This document shows, piece by piece, positions 18,618-27,067 of a DNA stretch of 64,000 nt (within the stretch, counting starts at the first letter, position 1; every line of letters begins with the position of its first letter). The DNA lies in the NCBI RefSeq assembly GCF_006376675.1, contig NZ_VEWK01000002.1, positions 248,001 to 312,000 on the forward strand, given 5' to 3'. A program made the position numbers and the translations under genes. Under the pieces are notes generated by a model. That model saw only the letters and a list, made by a program, of their open reading frames with translations, made no database searches and was not told the origin of the DNA. The DNA is from Brucella pecoris. GTDB lineage: Bacteria; Pseudomonadota; Alphaproteobacteria; Rhizobiales; Rhizobiaceae.

Positions 18618-19376
18618 ATGAAATCTAACTTTCAGAAAGTCATGCCCTATATTTTTATTGAAGAAGGTGGCTATGTAGACAACCCTTCTGATCCGGGCGG
18701 CGCAACCAACATGGGTATCACCATCGCAACCTTGTCTGCATGGGAGGGACGCCAAGTATCTCCCGACGATGTAAAGGAAATGACGCAGGCGACCGCCACT
18801 CAAATCTATCATTCGCAATTCTGGAACAAGATCGACGGAGACAATCTGCCTTCCGGGATCGACTACGCCGTATTCGATTTTTCAGTCAATTCAGGACCAG
18901 GGCGCGCGGCAAAAATGCTACAAAGCGTTCTGGGTATGCCCGAAGATGGTGTCATTGCAGCGCAGACGGTCGCGGCTGCAAATATGCGATCCGCTGACGA
19001 GGTCATCAACGCGTTGTGCGACGCGCGCGCGTCCTGGCTGGAAGGTTTGTCTACAGCATCAACCTTCGGAAAAGGCTGGCTCGCTCGTGTCGAACGGGTG
19101 CGTTCCCGTGCCCTGGCGCTCGCCGCCAATCCGCCGGTTACCCAGCCTGCAGAGCCCGTGAGCGAAATTTCGCCCAAGGCCCGACAGAGTGACATGGCCT
19201 TCACATCGGCTTTGAAGCACCCGGAAGCTTTGGGGACAATGGGGAGCGTGGCCTCTGGAATCGCGGCAATTGCATCAGGGAATGGCCCGGTGCAGTACGC
19301 CTTGGCAATCGTCATGATAGCTTGTGCTGCCGTAGGTCTCTGGTACTTTGTCAGGCGCGTCAGAAACGAGCCATAG
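18618..19376 (+). CDS. GH108-family muramidase with C-terminal membrane anchor
   Basis: The 252-aa protein has an N-terminal GH108 (N-acetylmuramidase-like) domain (1-90) with the catalytic-Glu motif EEGGYVDNPSDPGGATNMGI and a following peptidoglycan-binding-3 domain (about 90-165, LGMPEDGVIAAQTV). A linker leads to one membrane helix near residues 224-245 (YALAIVMIACAAVGLWYF). No N-terminal signal peptide is visible, so export is unexplained. It resembles the SagA muramidase of Brucella, reported to help assemble envelope machines, and phage/ZliS endolysins. No phage genes surround it. A GAGG site precedes ATG 18618. Confidence 0.85.
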   Translation: MKSNFQKVMPYIFIEEGGYVDNPSDPGGATNMGITIATLSAWEGRQVSPDDVKEMTQATATQIYHSQFWNKIDGDNLPSGIDYAVFDFSVNSGPGRAAKMLQSVLGMPEDGVIAAQTVAAANMRSADEVINALCDARASWLEGLSTASTFGKGWLARVERVRSRALALAANPPVTQPAEPVSEISPKARQSDMAFTSALKHPEALGTMGSVASGIAAIASGNGPVQYALAIVMIACAAVGLWYFVRRVRNEP

Positions 19377-19590
19377 GCGCAGTCGCGATAACTCGGTTTT
19401 GAGAATATTTCCAAAGTTCGAGTTTGTCTTTATGTTGCGCTTCGCATGTTGCGCGCCTTATATGCGCTTTTGAAAGCTTGGTGGTTATGAAAGTAATATG
19501 ACTTTCCCTGTCACCGGAAAAACGCTAGACACGCGCAAACAGTCAGATGTGTGCCAACTGTGGCACCGCCATGAATAAAGGAATCGAAAC

Positions 19591-19872
19591 TTGTCCTCTA
19601 CTTTTGACAAAGTCGCCGACATCATCGCCGAAACTAGTGAAATCGACCGTGATACCATCACGCCAGATAGCCACACCATCGACGATCTGGGTATCGACAG
19701 CCTCGACTTCCTCGACATCGTCTTCGCTATCGACAAAGCTTTCGGCATCAAGATTCCGCTTGAGCAGTGGACCCAGGAAGTGAACGAAGGCAAGGCTCCG
19801 ACCGAAGAATACTTTGTCCTCAAGAACCTCTGCGCAAAAATCGACGAGCTGGTTGCAGCCAAAAAGGGCTGA
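19591..19872 (+). CDS. acpXL: Acyl carrier protein AcpXL for very-long-chain fatty acid of lipid A
   Basis: The 93-aa specialised ACP carries the 27-hydroxyoctacosanoate (28-carbon) chain attached to lipid A in Rhizobiales. The phosphopantetheine site is S37 in [14 protein letters not shown]. The C-terminal [10 protein letters not shown]...EEYFVLKNL region is characteristic and differs from housekeeping AcpP. The start is TTG 19591 with AAGGA 7 nt upstream; no in-frame ATG is available. It heads the VLCFA gene cluster but is separated from the next gene by 401 nt. Confidence 0.95.
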   Translation: MSSTFDKVADIIAETSEIDRDTITPDSHTIDDLGIDSLDFLDIVFAIDKAFGIKIPLEQWTQEVNEGKAPTEEYFVLKNLCAKIDELVAAKKG

Positions 19873-20273
19873 TCCGGCACATAATATGGCGGTATTGAGG
19901 GGTGAACAGAAATGTTCGCCCTGATTCCGTTTCTGATAGTGCGAAATTTTCGCTTGTCAGAGCAGTCGCAGTGTCTGAATCAAATAATCGTCAGACCGTG
20001 GCGAAAATGATGATTTTCGAGGACGGGAGCGGAGTGTACTTTTGAGCACAATCCCGAAAAATTGTAGACTTTTCGGGTTAGATTATGCGTCTAGGCAAAG
20101 TACACGAGCACCGGAAGCGCAGAAAAGAACCATTGCTATTGCTAGTGCTCTTTTTGATTCCGGCATTTGTCCCGCGCCAGTAACCGAGGGATGCAAATAT
20201 TGGAATCAGACCACTAGCCAAGGCATTGCGACTTTTGGATCGGACACTCAGTATCGACGGACGAACGGGACTC
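19873..20273. other. 401-nt gap between acpXL and the KAS pair
   Basis: In Rhizobium this place is taken by fabZXL. No dehydratase frame or HFP-type motif is found in any of the three plus-strand frames. The gap holds a palindromic repeat at 20043-20090 and otherwise unassigned sequence, which may include a promoter for the KAS genes. Confidence 0.5.
20043..20090. repeat. GCATAATCC-type palindromic repeat
   Basis: Imperfect dyad with arms AATCCCGAAAA and TTTTCGGGTTAGATTATG. It belongs to the same loose family as the copies at 22760, 31164, 38568 and 46397. Confidence 0.65.
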
Positions 20274-21455
20274 ATGCAGAACAATAAAGTCGTCATCACC
20301 GGTATCGGCATCATCTCCTCGCTTGGCGAAGGAGTCGATGTGCATTGGAACGCTTTTTCGAAAGCTGCGGGCGAACCGCGCCTCGAGAAGGAAGCCTTTG
20401 CGCCCTACACTGTTCATCCACTGGGCGAAGTGGACTGGAGCTTGCAGATTCCAAAGCGCGGCGATCAGCGCCAGATGGAAACCTGGCAGCGTCTTGGTAC
20501 TTATGCTGCAGGGCTTGCACTTCAGGATGCAGGCATGAAGGATGACGAGGCGCTTTGTGCAACCATGGACATGGTCGTGGGCGCTGGTGGCGGCGAACGT
20601 GACATCACGGTCGACATGCAAATTCTGGATGAAGGCCGCACCCGTAACGATCGCGGTGTCATGTTGAACGAGAAGCTCTCGACCGAGCTTCGTCCGACCC
20701 TGTTTTTGGCCCAGCTTTCCAACCTGCTCGCAGGCAATATTTCGATCGTGCACAAGGTGACCGGTTCTTCCCGCACCTTCATGGGCGAAGAAGGTTCCGG
20801 CCTTTCAGCCGTTGAAACCGCCGCCGCACGCATCCGCACCGGACAGAGCACGCATGCGCTCGTCGGCGGTTCCTATAACTCAGAACATTTCGATATGATT
20901 CTCGGTCACGAGCTTGGCGGACTGCTCAAGCACGATGGCTGGGCGCCGCTCTGGCAGCGTGAAGGTTCGGCAGGCGGCGGGATGATTTCCGGCTCCGGTG
21001 GCGTGTTCCTTGTTCTGGAAAGTGCTGACCACGCGGCCAAGCGCGGCGCGCGCGCCTATGCGGAAGTGACCGGCATCGAAAGCGCACAGATCCGGCGGGA
21101 CAGTGCCGATCTCAAGAACACCATCCGCGAACTCATCCTTGCTGCCAATGGCGGCGAAGACCCGTCCTATGTTGTTTCGGGCGCTTCCGGTGCCCATGAA
21201 GCGACCAGCGCGGAGAAAGCCACACTGGACGCTCTGTCAACCGCTTATCGCGGCATTTCAGGCCTGACCGGCCATATGCGCGAAGCACAGTTTCCGCTGG
21301 CATTGGCACTTGCAGCCATATCCGTCTGGAAAGGCGAGGCTTTCGCGCCGCTGGATGCATCCGAAAAGGACGCCGGTGGCCCAATCAGCGAAGCAATTGT
21401 CACCGTAGTTGGCGCTACTCGTGGCGAAGGTGCCGCAAAGCTGGTGAGAGTATAA
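20274..21455 (+). CDS. fabF2XL: KAS-fold protein FabF2XL lacking the catalytic Cys (chain-length-factor-like)
   Basis: A 394-aa beta-ketoacyl-ACP synthase fold protein of the VLCFA cluster. Aligned to its neighbour, the nucleophile Cys position is Glu173 (MGEEGSGLSAVETA), the first catalytic His is not conserved (SGASGAHEATSAEK), the active-site Lys is replaced by Ser329, and only the second His (H334 in GLTGHM) remains. It should not condense by itself. It probably forms a heterodimer with the canonical KAS encoded 1 nt downstream. The start at ATG 20274 is preferred to the TTG at 20226 because it gives the family N-terminus (NNKVVITGIG). Confidence 0.88.
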   Translation: MQNNKVVITGIGIISSLGEGVDVHWNAFSKAAGEPRLEKEAFAPYTVHPLGEVDWSLQIPKRGDQRQMETWQRLGTYAAGLALQDAGMKDDEALCATMDMVVGAGGGERDITVDMQILDEGRTRNDRGVMLNEKLSTELRPTLFLAQLSNLLAGNISIVHKVTGSSRTFMGEEGSGLSAVETAAARIRTGQSTHALVGGSYNSEHFDMILGHELGGLLKHDGWAPLWQREGSAGGGMISGSGGVFLVLESADHAAKRGARAYAEVTGIESAQIRRDSADLKNTIRELILAANGGEDPSYVVSGASGAHEATSAEKATLDALSTAYRGISGLTGHMREAQFPLALALAAISVWKGEAFAPLDASEKDAGGPISEAIVTVVGATRGEGAAKLVRV

Positions 21456-21456
21456 G

Positions 21457-22734
21457 ATGACGAAATATACAGACCATCTCGGCCGTCCCATTGTTGCCAT
21501 CACCGGTGCTGGCGTGGTTTCCTCGCTCGGTCAGGGCAAGGAAGACAACTGGGCTGCATTGACCAGCGGGAAATCGGGCATCCATGCCATCACCCGCTTT
21601 CCAACCGACAATCTCAATACGCGTTTCTCTGGAACAGTCGATTTCCTACCCGAAAGCGATGTAGGTGCATCGGCGCTATCTGAAGCACTGGCCCGGCTTG
21701 CCGGCGAAGAAGCCCTCGCCCAGTCCGGCCTTTCCTCGACCGATTTCGGAGGCCCGCTTTTTCTGGCGGCTCCTCCGGTTGAACTGGACTGGAAAAGCCG
21801 GTTTGCACTTGATGCGACTGTGAAGAATGAAGGCCCGGCGAGCTATCAGCTTCTGCTCGAAGCCTGCCGTCGCGCGCGTCAGGACGCCCTCTTCAACACG
21901 ACCCAGTTCGGCTATATCGCCGAACGCCTGTCGGAAGCTTTCGGCACGCGCGGCCTGCCGATCACGCTGTCGACCGCGTGCGCCTCGGGTGCGACTGCGA
22001 TCCAGCTCGGTGTCGAAGCCATACGTCGCGGCGAAAGCGATCGGGTTCTTTCCATCGGAACTGACGGGTCCGTGTCTGCTGAAGCGCTGATCCGCTTCTC
22101 GCTGCTGTCCGCCCTTTCCACCCAGAATGAAAAGCCCGAAAAGGCGTCAAAGCCTTTCTCCAAGGACCGCGACGGCTTTGCCATGTCGGAAGGGTCCGGT
22201 GCGCTGGTGATGGAATCGCTCGAAAGCGCCATTGCACGTGGCGCAAAGGTTCTGGGCATCCTGGCCGGTTGTGGCGAGAAGGCCGATGATTTCCATCGCA
22301 CGCGTTCGAAGCCCGACGCCTCGCCTGCCATCGGCACAGTGCGCGCCGCGCTTGCCGATGCAGGACTGACCGAAGATCAGATTTCCTATATCAACGCGCA
22401 CGGCACCTCGACCCCGGAAAACGACAAGATGGAATATCTGGCGCTTTCGTCCGTATTCGGCGAGCGCATCGAATCCATTCCGGTTTCGTCCAACAAATCG
22501 ATGATCGGTCATACGCTGACCGCTGCGGGCGCTATCGAGGCCGTGTTCTCGCTTCTGACAATCCAGACGGGCACGCTGCCGCCGACCATCAATTACGACA
22601 TTCCGGACCCGGCTATTCCGCTGGACGTTGTGCCGAATGTGAAACGCCAGGCGGAGGTTTCCGCAGTCCTTTCGAACTCATTCGGCTTCGGCGGACAGAA
22701 TACGAGCCTTGTTTTGGCGGCAAATCCGAATTAA
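21457..22734 (+). CDS. fabF1XL: Beta-ketoacyl-ACP synthase FabF1XL (canonical KAS II)
   Basis: The 425-aa condensing enzyme elongates the acyl chain on AcpXL. The complete catalytic set is present: C175 in STACASGATA, H315 in INAHGTSTPENDK, K347 and H352 in SNKSMIGHTLTAAGA. The glycine-rich C-terminus SNSFGFGGQNTSLVL is typical. It begins 1 nt after the degenerate KAS gene, so the two are surely co-translated. A hairpin (22760-22795) separates it from adh. Confidence 0.94.
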   Translation: MTKYTDHLGRPIVAITGAGVVSSLGQGKEDNWAALTSGKSGIHAITRFPTDNLNTRFSGTVDFLPESDVGASALSEALARLAGEEALAQSGLSSTDFGGPLFLAAPPVELDWKSRFALDATVKNEGPASYQLLLEACRRARQDALFNTTQFGYIAERLSEAFGTRGLPITLSTACASGATAIQLGVEAIRRGESDRVLSIGTDGSVSAEALIRFSLLSALSTQNEKPEKASKPFSKDRDGFAMSEGSGALVMESLESAIARGAKVLGILAGCGEKADDFHRTRSKPDASPAIGTVRAALADAGLTEDQISYINAHGTSTPENDKMEYLALSSVFGERIESIPVSSNKSMIGHTLTAAGAIEAVFSLLTIQTGTLPPTINYDIPDPAIPLDVVPNVKRQAEVSAVLSNSFGFGGQNTSLVLAANPN

Positions 22735-22759
22735 TCGGTCCGGCAAATACGAATTTTCC

Positions 22760-22795
22760 CATAATCCCGGACGGTTCACCGTTTCCGGGATTATG
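22760..22795. repeat. CATAATCCCGG hairpin between fabF1XL and adh
   Basis: Perfect 11-bp arms CATAATCCCGG/CCGGGATTATG with a 14-nt loop. There is no T-run, so it is more likely a repeat or mRNA-stability hairpin than a terminator. Confidence 0.7.
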
Positions 22796-22814
22796 TCTTG
22801 AAAAGGATTACCTC

Positions 22815-23843
22815 ATGCGCGCTTTGCAGCTTCTCGACGATCGTCGCCTTGAAATCACCGATATCGCACCGCCGCCTGCCCCCGGCATTGGCGAGGTAAC
22901 GGTGAAGATCAAGGCCGTTGCGCTCAACCACATCGACGTTTGGGGTTGGCGAGGCATGGCCTTTGCCAAGCGCAAGATGCCATTGGTGATCGGTGCGGAA
23001 GCTTCGGGCGTCGTCGATGCCGTTGGACCCGGTGTTTCCAACCTGCTGCCCGGCCAGCTCGTCTCGATTTACGGTGCGCGCACATGCGGGCTTTGCCGCG
23101 CCTGCCGCGAAGGCCGCGACAATCTGTGCGAACATGTCGGCGGCGTGCATGGTTTCCATCTCGATGGTTTTGCCTGCGAGGCGGTCAACCTTCCAGCGCG
23201 CCTGCTCGTTCCAGCACCTCCCGGCGTGGACGCCATTGGCGCAGCCGTTGCGCCTGTAACCTTCGGTACCGTCGAACACATGCTGTTCGACAATGCCAAG
23301 CTGGAACCGGGCGAAACCGTTCTCGTACAGGCTGGCGGTTCGGGCATCGGCTCGGCTGCAATCCAGCTTGCCAAGAAAATGGGCTGCACCGTCATCACCA
23401 CAGTCGGTTCTGACGACAAGATCGAGAAGGCCAAGGCCCTTGGTGCCGATCATGTCATCAATTACCGTGAAGACCGCTTCGAGGGCGTGGTGCGCAAGCT
23501 CACCAAGAAGAAGGGTGTGGACGTGGTGTTCGAGCATGTTGGCGCGGATACCTGGGCGGGTTCGATGCTCTGCATGAAGCGCGGCGCACGTCTCGTCACC
23601 TGTGGTTCGACCTCCGGCGTCTCCACCAACATGAACCTGATGCAGCTCTTCCAGCAACAGCTCAAGATTCTGGGTTCCTTCGGCTGCCGCATGGAAAACA
23701 TGGCCGATGCGATGCAGAAAATGGCGCGCGGTATCGTGCATCCGGTCATCGATACGGTGGTCGGGTTCAACGATATCGATACCGCGCTGAAGCGCATGGA
23801 AGGCCGCGACGTCTTCGGCAAGATCATTCTAGAGATCGATTGA
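22815..23843 (+). CDS. Zinc-dependent alcohol dehydrogenase-like MDR enzyme of the VLCFA cluster
   Basis: The 342-aa medium-chain dehydrogenase/reductase has a structural-zinc site C91, C94, C97 and C105 (CGLCRACREGRDNLC), a Rossmann segment VLVQAGGSGIGSAAIQLAKK (residues about 170-189) and the GAEASGVV segment. It corresponds by order to adh2XL of Rhizobium, placed between the KAS pair and lpxXL. A role in reducing an intermediate of the 27-hydroxy-C28 chain is inferred from context; the family also includes enoyl reductases and quinone oxidoreductases. Confidence 0.88.
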   Translation: MRALQLLDDRRLEITDIAPPPAPGIGEVTVKIKAVALNHIDVWGWRGMAFAKRKMPLVIGAEASGVVDAVGPGVSNLLPGQLVSIYGARTCGLCRACREGRDNLCEHVGGVHGFHLDGFACEAVNLPARLLVPAPPGVDAIGAAVAPVTFGTVEHMLFDNAKLEPGETVLVQAGGSGIGSAAIQLAKKMGCTVITTVGSDDKIEKAKALGADHVINYREDRFEGVVRKLTKKKGVDVVFEHVGADTWAGSMLCMKRGARLVTCGSTSGVSTNMNLMQLFQQQLKILGSFGCRMENMADAMQKMARGIVHPVIDTVVGFNDIDTALKRMEGRDVFGKIILEID

Positions 23844-23856
23844 GCCCGTCCCGTCC

Positions 23857-24783
23857 ATGATGTTCAAGCTGAAACTCCTGCTCTTCCGCTGGTCGCGCAA
23901 GCTGAAGCAGTTCAACTACTGGCTCTGGGCTCAGGCCGTATTTCTGCTGCTTGGCCTGTTGCGTTTGTTTCCGGCGAAGGCTGCCATCAGCTTTTCGGCT
24001 AAGGTGGCCCGTCTCATTGGGCCACTGACGCCACGCCACAAGGTCGCGACCAGCAATCTGCGCAAAGCCTATCCTGAGAAGAGCGACGCCGAGATCGAAG
24101 AGATCGCGCGCGACATGTGGGATTCCATGGCGCGTCTTCTGGCAGAATACATTTTCCTCGATGCCATCTTTGACTTCGATCCCCATGCCACAAAGCCGGG
24201 GCTCGTCGAAGTGGAAGGCATTCCGATCTTTGAACGCCTACGCGACGAGAAGAAGCCGCATATCTTCTTCACCGCCCATACCGGCAATTTCGAGCTTCTG
24301 CCGATTTGCGCCGCCACGTTCGGCCTGAATGTCACCGCCCTGTTTCGTCCGCCGAACAATCCCTATGTCGCCAAAAAGGTTCTGAAGGCCCGCCATACCA
24401 ATATGGGCCATCTCGTGCCTTCGAAGGCAGGAGCAGCGTGGGCATTGGCAGGTATTCTGGGCGATGGCGGCAATGTCGGCATGCTTGTCGACCAGAAATT
24501 CTCGCGTGGCGTACCGTCGACATTCTTCAATCGCCCGGTGAAAACCAATCCGCTGCTGGCCAAACTTGCACGGCAATATGATTGCGATGTCTATCCGGCG
24601 CGCTGTATCCGCCTGCCCGGAGGGCGCTACCGTCTCGAACTCCATGAGCGCATGGAACTGCCGCGCGACGATAAGGGCCAGATTGACATCGACGCCACTG
24701 CACAATTGCTCAACGATACCGTCGAGACATGGGTCCGCGAATATCCCGGCCAGTGGATGTGGTTCCACAAGCGCTGGGGATAG
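23857..24783 (+). CDS. lpxXL: Lipid A very-long-chain acyltransferase LpxXL
   Basis: The 308-aa LpxL/HtrB-family inner-membrane acyltransferase moves the C28 acyl chain from AcpXL to lipid A. The catalytic H-x4-E motif is H141-E146 in HTGNFELL. There is an N-terminal hydrophobic anchor (about 28-45) and the conserved late segment [19 protein letters not shown]. The C-terminus [14 protein letters not shown] is family-typical. It lies 13 nt after adh and closes the cluster; a repeat follows before rpe. Confidence 0.93.
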   Translation: MMFKLKLLLFRWSRKLKQFNYWLWAQAVFLLLGLLRLFPAKAAISFSAKVARLIGPLTPRHKVATSNLRKAYPEKSDAEIEEIARDMWDSMARLLAEYIFLDAIFDFDPHATKPGLVEVEGIPIFERLRDEKKPHIFFTAHTGNFELLPICAATFGLNVTALFRPPNNPYVAKKVLKARHTNMGHLVPSKAGAAWALAGILGDGGNVGMLVDQKFSRGVPSTFFNRPVKTNPLLAKLARQYDCDVYPARCIRLPGGRYRLELHERMELPRDDKGQIDIDATAQLLNDTVETWVREYPGQWMWFHKRWG

Positions 24784-24838
24784 GATTTTTGCTGCTCATA
24801 TGATACGGGCAAGCCACGCTGCTCAATCTTTTATTTCT

Positions 24839-24887
24839 ACGCATTATCCGACGCAAAACCGCTTCGCACTTTTGCTGGAAATGCTCT
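24839..24887. repeat. CGCATTATCCG repeat, short form
   Basis: Runs from GCATTATCCGACG through CTTCGCACTTTTGCTGG to AATGCTCT. It is the short form of the 95-bp units at 28887 and 37903, lacking their central dyad. It ends 11 nt before the rpe start, so it is transcribed in the rpe leader. Confidence 0.8.
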
Positions 24888-24898
24888 GGGAGACCATC

Positions 24899-25576
24899 AT
24901 GCGCCCTATCGCCATCGCCCCGTCCATTCTGTCCGCCGATTTCGCCCGTCTTGGTGAAGAAGTCGACGCCGTGCTGGAAGCCGGCGCCGATTGGGTGCAT
25001 ATCGACGTCATGGACGGGCATTTTGTGCCGAACATCACTTTCGGTCCGCAGGTGGTGAAGGCGATACGCCCGCGCACGAAGGCTTTCTTCGATGCGCATC
25101 TGATGATTGCGCCCTGCGACCCATATCTGGAACCGTTTGCCGAAGCTGGCTGCGATCTCATCACAATTCACGCCGAAGCTGGTCCGCACACACATCGTTC
25201 GCTGCAATCGATCCGCGCTCTGGGCAAGAAGGCCGGTCTGGCGCTTAACCCGGCAACACCTGCCGAAGCACTGACGAATGTTATCGAAGATGTCGATCTC
25301 GTCCTCGTCATGACGGTCAATCCGGGCTTTGGCGGCCAGAAATTCATTGCGCCGATGCTCGACAAAATCAAACGTGTGCGCGAAATGGTCGGCAACCGCC
25401 CTATCGACATTGAAGTCGATGGCGGCATTACGCCGGAAACTGCAGGCTCGGTCGTTGCCGCTGGCGCCAACATTCTTGTGGCCGGTTCAGCGGTTTACAA
25501 AGGCAATTCTGTCGAATCCTATCGCGCCAATATCGACGCCATTCGAGCAGCGGCTGAAGCCGCCCGCAAAAATTAG
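24899..25576 (+). CDS. rpe: Ribulose-phosphate 3-epimerase
   Basis: The 225-aa TIM-barrel enzyme interconverts ribulose 5-phosphate and xylulose 5-phosphate in the pentose phosphate pathway. Motifs are [12 protein letters not shown] (Ser for substrate), [14 protein letters not shown] (His and Asp metal ligands), [17 protein letters not shown] and the phosphate site IEVDGGI. A longer open frame from 24566 overlaps lpxXL; ATG 24899 with GGGAG upstream gives the family N-terminus. purB follows after 27 nt. Confidence 0.96.
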   Translation: MRPIAIAPSILSADFARLGEEVDAVLEAGADWVHIDVMDGHFVPNITFGPQVVKAIRPRTKAFFDAHLMIAPCDPYLEPFAEAGCDLITIHAEAGPHTHRSLQSIRALGKKAGLALNPATPAEALTNVIEDVDLVLVMTVNPGFGGQKFIAPMLDKIKRVREMVGNRPIDIEVDGGITPETAGSVVAAGANILVAGSAVYKGNSVESYRANIDAIRAAAEAARKN

Positions 25577-25603
25577 ACACCCCTCTTTCTACAGGATGCA
25601 CCC

Positions 25604-26905
25604 ATGATCCCGCGCTATTCCCGGCCTGAAATGGTCGCCATCTGGTCGCCCGAAACGAAGTTTCGCATCTGGTTCGAAATCGAAGCCTATGCCTGCGAAG
25701 CGCTTGCGCAACTCGGCGTCATTCCAAAGGAAGCGGCAAAGACCATCTGGGAAAAGGGTAGCGTGGCGAAATTCGACGTCGCCCGTATCGACGAAATCGA
25801 GGCCGTCACCAAGCACGACGTCATTGCCTTCCTGACGCATCTGGCCGAGTTCATTGGTCCTGACAGCCGTTTTGTGCATCAAGGCATGACATCCTCGGAT
25901 GTGCTCGACACCACACTCAACGTCCAGCTTGTCCGCGCTGCTGATCTGTTGCTTACCGATATGGACCGCGTACTGGCAGCGCTCAAGACCCGTGCTTTCG
26001 AACACAAGGACACGGTGCGCATCGGCCGCAGCCATGGCATCCACGCCGAACCGACCACGATGGGCCTGACCTTCGCACGCTTCTATGCTGAAATGCAGCG
26101 CAACCGCGCCCGCCTTGTCGCAGCACGCGCGGAGATTGCGACGGGCGCCATATCGGGCGCTGTTGGCACCTTCGCCAATATCGACCCGCGCGTCGAGGAA
26201 TATGTCTGCGCCAAGCTCGGTCTGGAAGCGGAACCGGTTTCCACGCAAGTCATTCCTCGCGACCGTCATGCGATGTTCTTCGCGACGCTCGGCGTCATTG
26301 CGTCGTCCATAGAGAATGTCGCGATCGAAATCCGCCACATGCAGCGGACGGAAGTTCTGGAAGCCGAAGAGTTTTTCTCTCCGGGCCAGAAGGGTTCGTC
26401 GGCCATGCCGCACAAGCGCAATCCGGTTCTGACCGAAAACCTGACCGGCCTCGCCCGTCTTGTGCGCATGTCTGTCACGCCAGCCATGGAGAATGTCGCT
26501 CTCTGGCATGAACGCGATATTTCGCATTCGAGCGTCGAGCGTGCCATTGGCCCGGACACCACCATCACCCTCGATTTCGCGCTCAACCGTCTGGCTGGCG
26601 TCGTCGAAAAGCTGGTGATCTACCCGGACAATATGCTCAAGAACATGAACAAGTTCCGCGGTCTCGTGCACTCCCAGCGCGTGCTTCTGGCACTGACGCA
26701 GGCAGGTGTATCGCGCGAAGACGCCTACCGTCTCGTGCAGCGCAATGCCATGAAAGTCTGGGAACACGGCGCGGACTTCCTTGAGGAACTGCTGGCAGAT
26801 CAGGAAGTGCGCGCGGCTCTCTCCGAAGAACAGATCCGCGAGAAATTCGATCTCGGCTACCACACCAAGCATGTAGATACGATTTTCAAGCGCGTCTTTG
26901 GTTGA
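25604..26905 (+). CDS. purB: Adenylosuccinate lyase
   Basis: The 433-aa fumarase/aspartase-superfamily enzyme cleaves SAICAR to AICAR and adenylosuccinate to AMP. Key segments are MIPRYSRPEM at the start, KHDVIAF, GMTSSDVLDT, RSHGIHAEPTT with the catalytic His, and the signature GSSAMPHKRNP containing the catalytic Ser. The length is normal. It works with the pur genes 4-12 kb downstream but is not in one operon with them. It is followed by a repeat and a strong terminator. Confidence 0.97.
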   Translation: MIPRYSRPEMVAIWSPETKFRIWFEIEAYACEALAQLGVIPKEAAKTIWEKGSVAKFDVARIDEIEAVTKHDVIAFLTHLAEFIGPDSRFVHQGMTSSDVLDTTLNVQLVRAADLLLTDMDRVLAALKTRAFEHKDTVRIGRSHGIHAEPTTMGLTFARFYAEMQRNRARLVAARAEIATGAISGAVGTFANIDPRVEEYVCAKLGLEAEPVSTQVIPRDRHAMFFATLGVIASSIENVAIEIRHMQRTEVLEAEEFFSPGQKGSSAMPHKRNPVLTENLTGLARLVRMSVTPAMENVALWHERDISHSSVERAIGPDTTITLDFALNRLAGVVEKLVIYPDNMLKNMNKFRGLVHSQRVLLALTQAGVSREDAYRLVQRNAMKVWEHGADFLEELLADQEVRAALSEEQIREKFDLGYHTKHVDTIFKRVFG

Positions 26906-26920
26906 AGTGCGCTGACCACC

Positions 26921-26996
26921 CCTCCCTCAGCCCTTCGATCCTTCGACAGGCTCAGGATGATACGCCGTTTTCAACGGCTCCTCAGGGTGAGGGAGG
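26921..26996. repeat. CTTCGA...CTCAGGATGA palindromic repeat
   Basis: Outer arms CCTCCCTCA/TGAGGGAGG enclose CCTTCGACAGGCTCAGGATGA and a GCCGTTTTCAACGGC stem. The core is shared with 51618-51658 and 51831-51870. It lies in the purB 3' region. Confidence 0.75.
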
Positions 26997-27011
26997 AAGC
27001 ACGGAAACAGG

Positions 27012-27050
27012 AAAAAGCCCCATGCTTATGAAAACATGGGGCTTTTTTAC
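27012..27050. terminator. Bidirectional terminator between purB and the VOC gene
   Basis: AAAAAGCCCCATG...CATGGGGCTTTTTT: 13-bp complementary arms with A-run and T-run on opposite sides, so it can stop both convergent transcripts. Confidence 0.9.
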
Positions 27051-27067
27051 ATTCTGAAAATCGGCTG

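Noticed and set aside
18618..19376. Prophage remnant around the muramidase
   Set aside because: No other phage gene, integrase, att site or composition change is present nearby.
20042..20287. 81-codon frame as a missing fabZXL
   Set aside because: It overlaps a repeat, lacks the HFP and other FabZ motifs, and runs into the KAS gene.
25589..26872. 427-codon frame antisense to purB
   Set aside because: Shadow of purB, rich in His and Arg, no recognisable motif.
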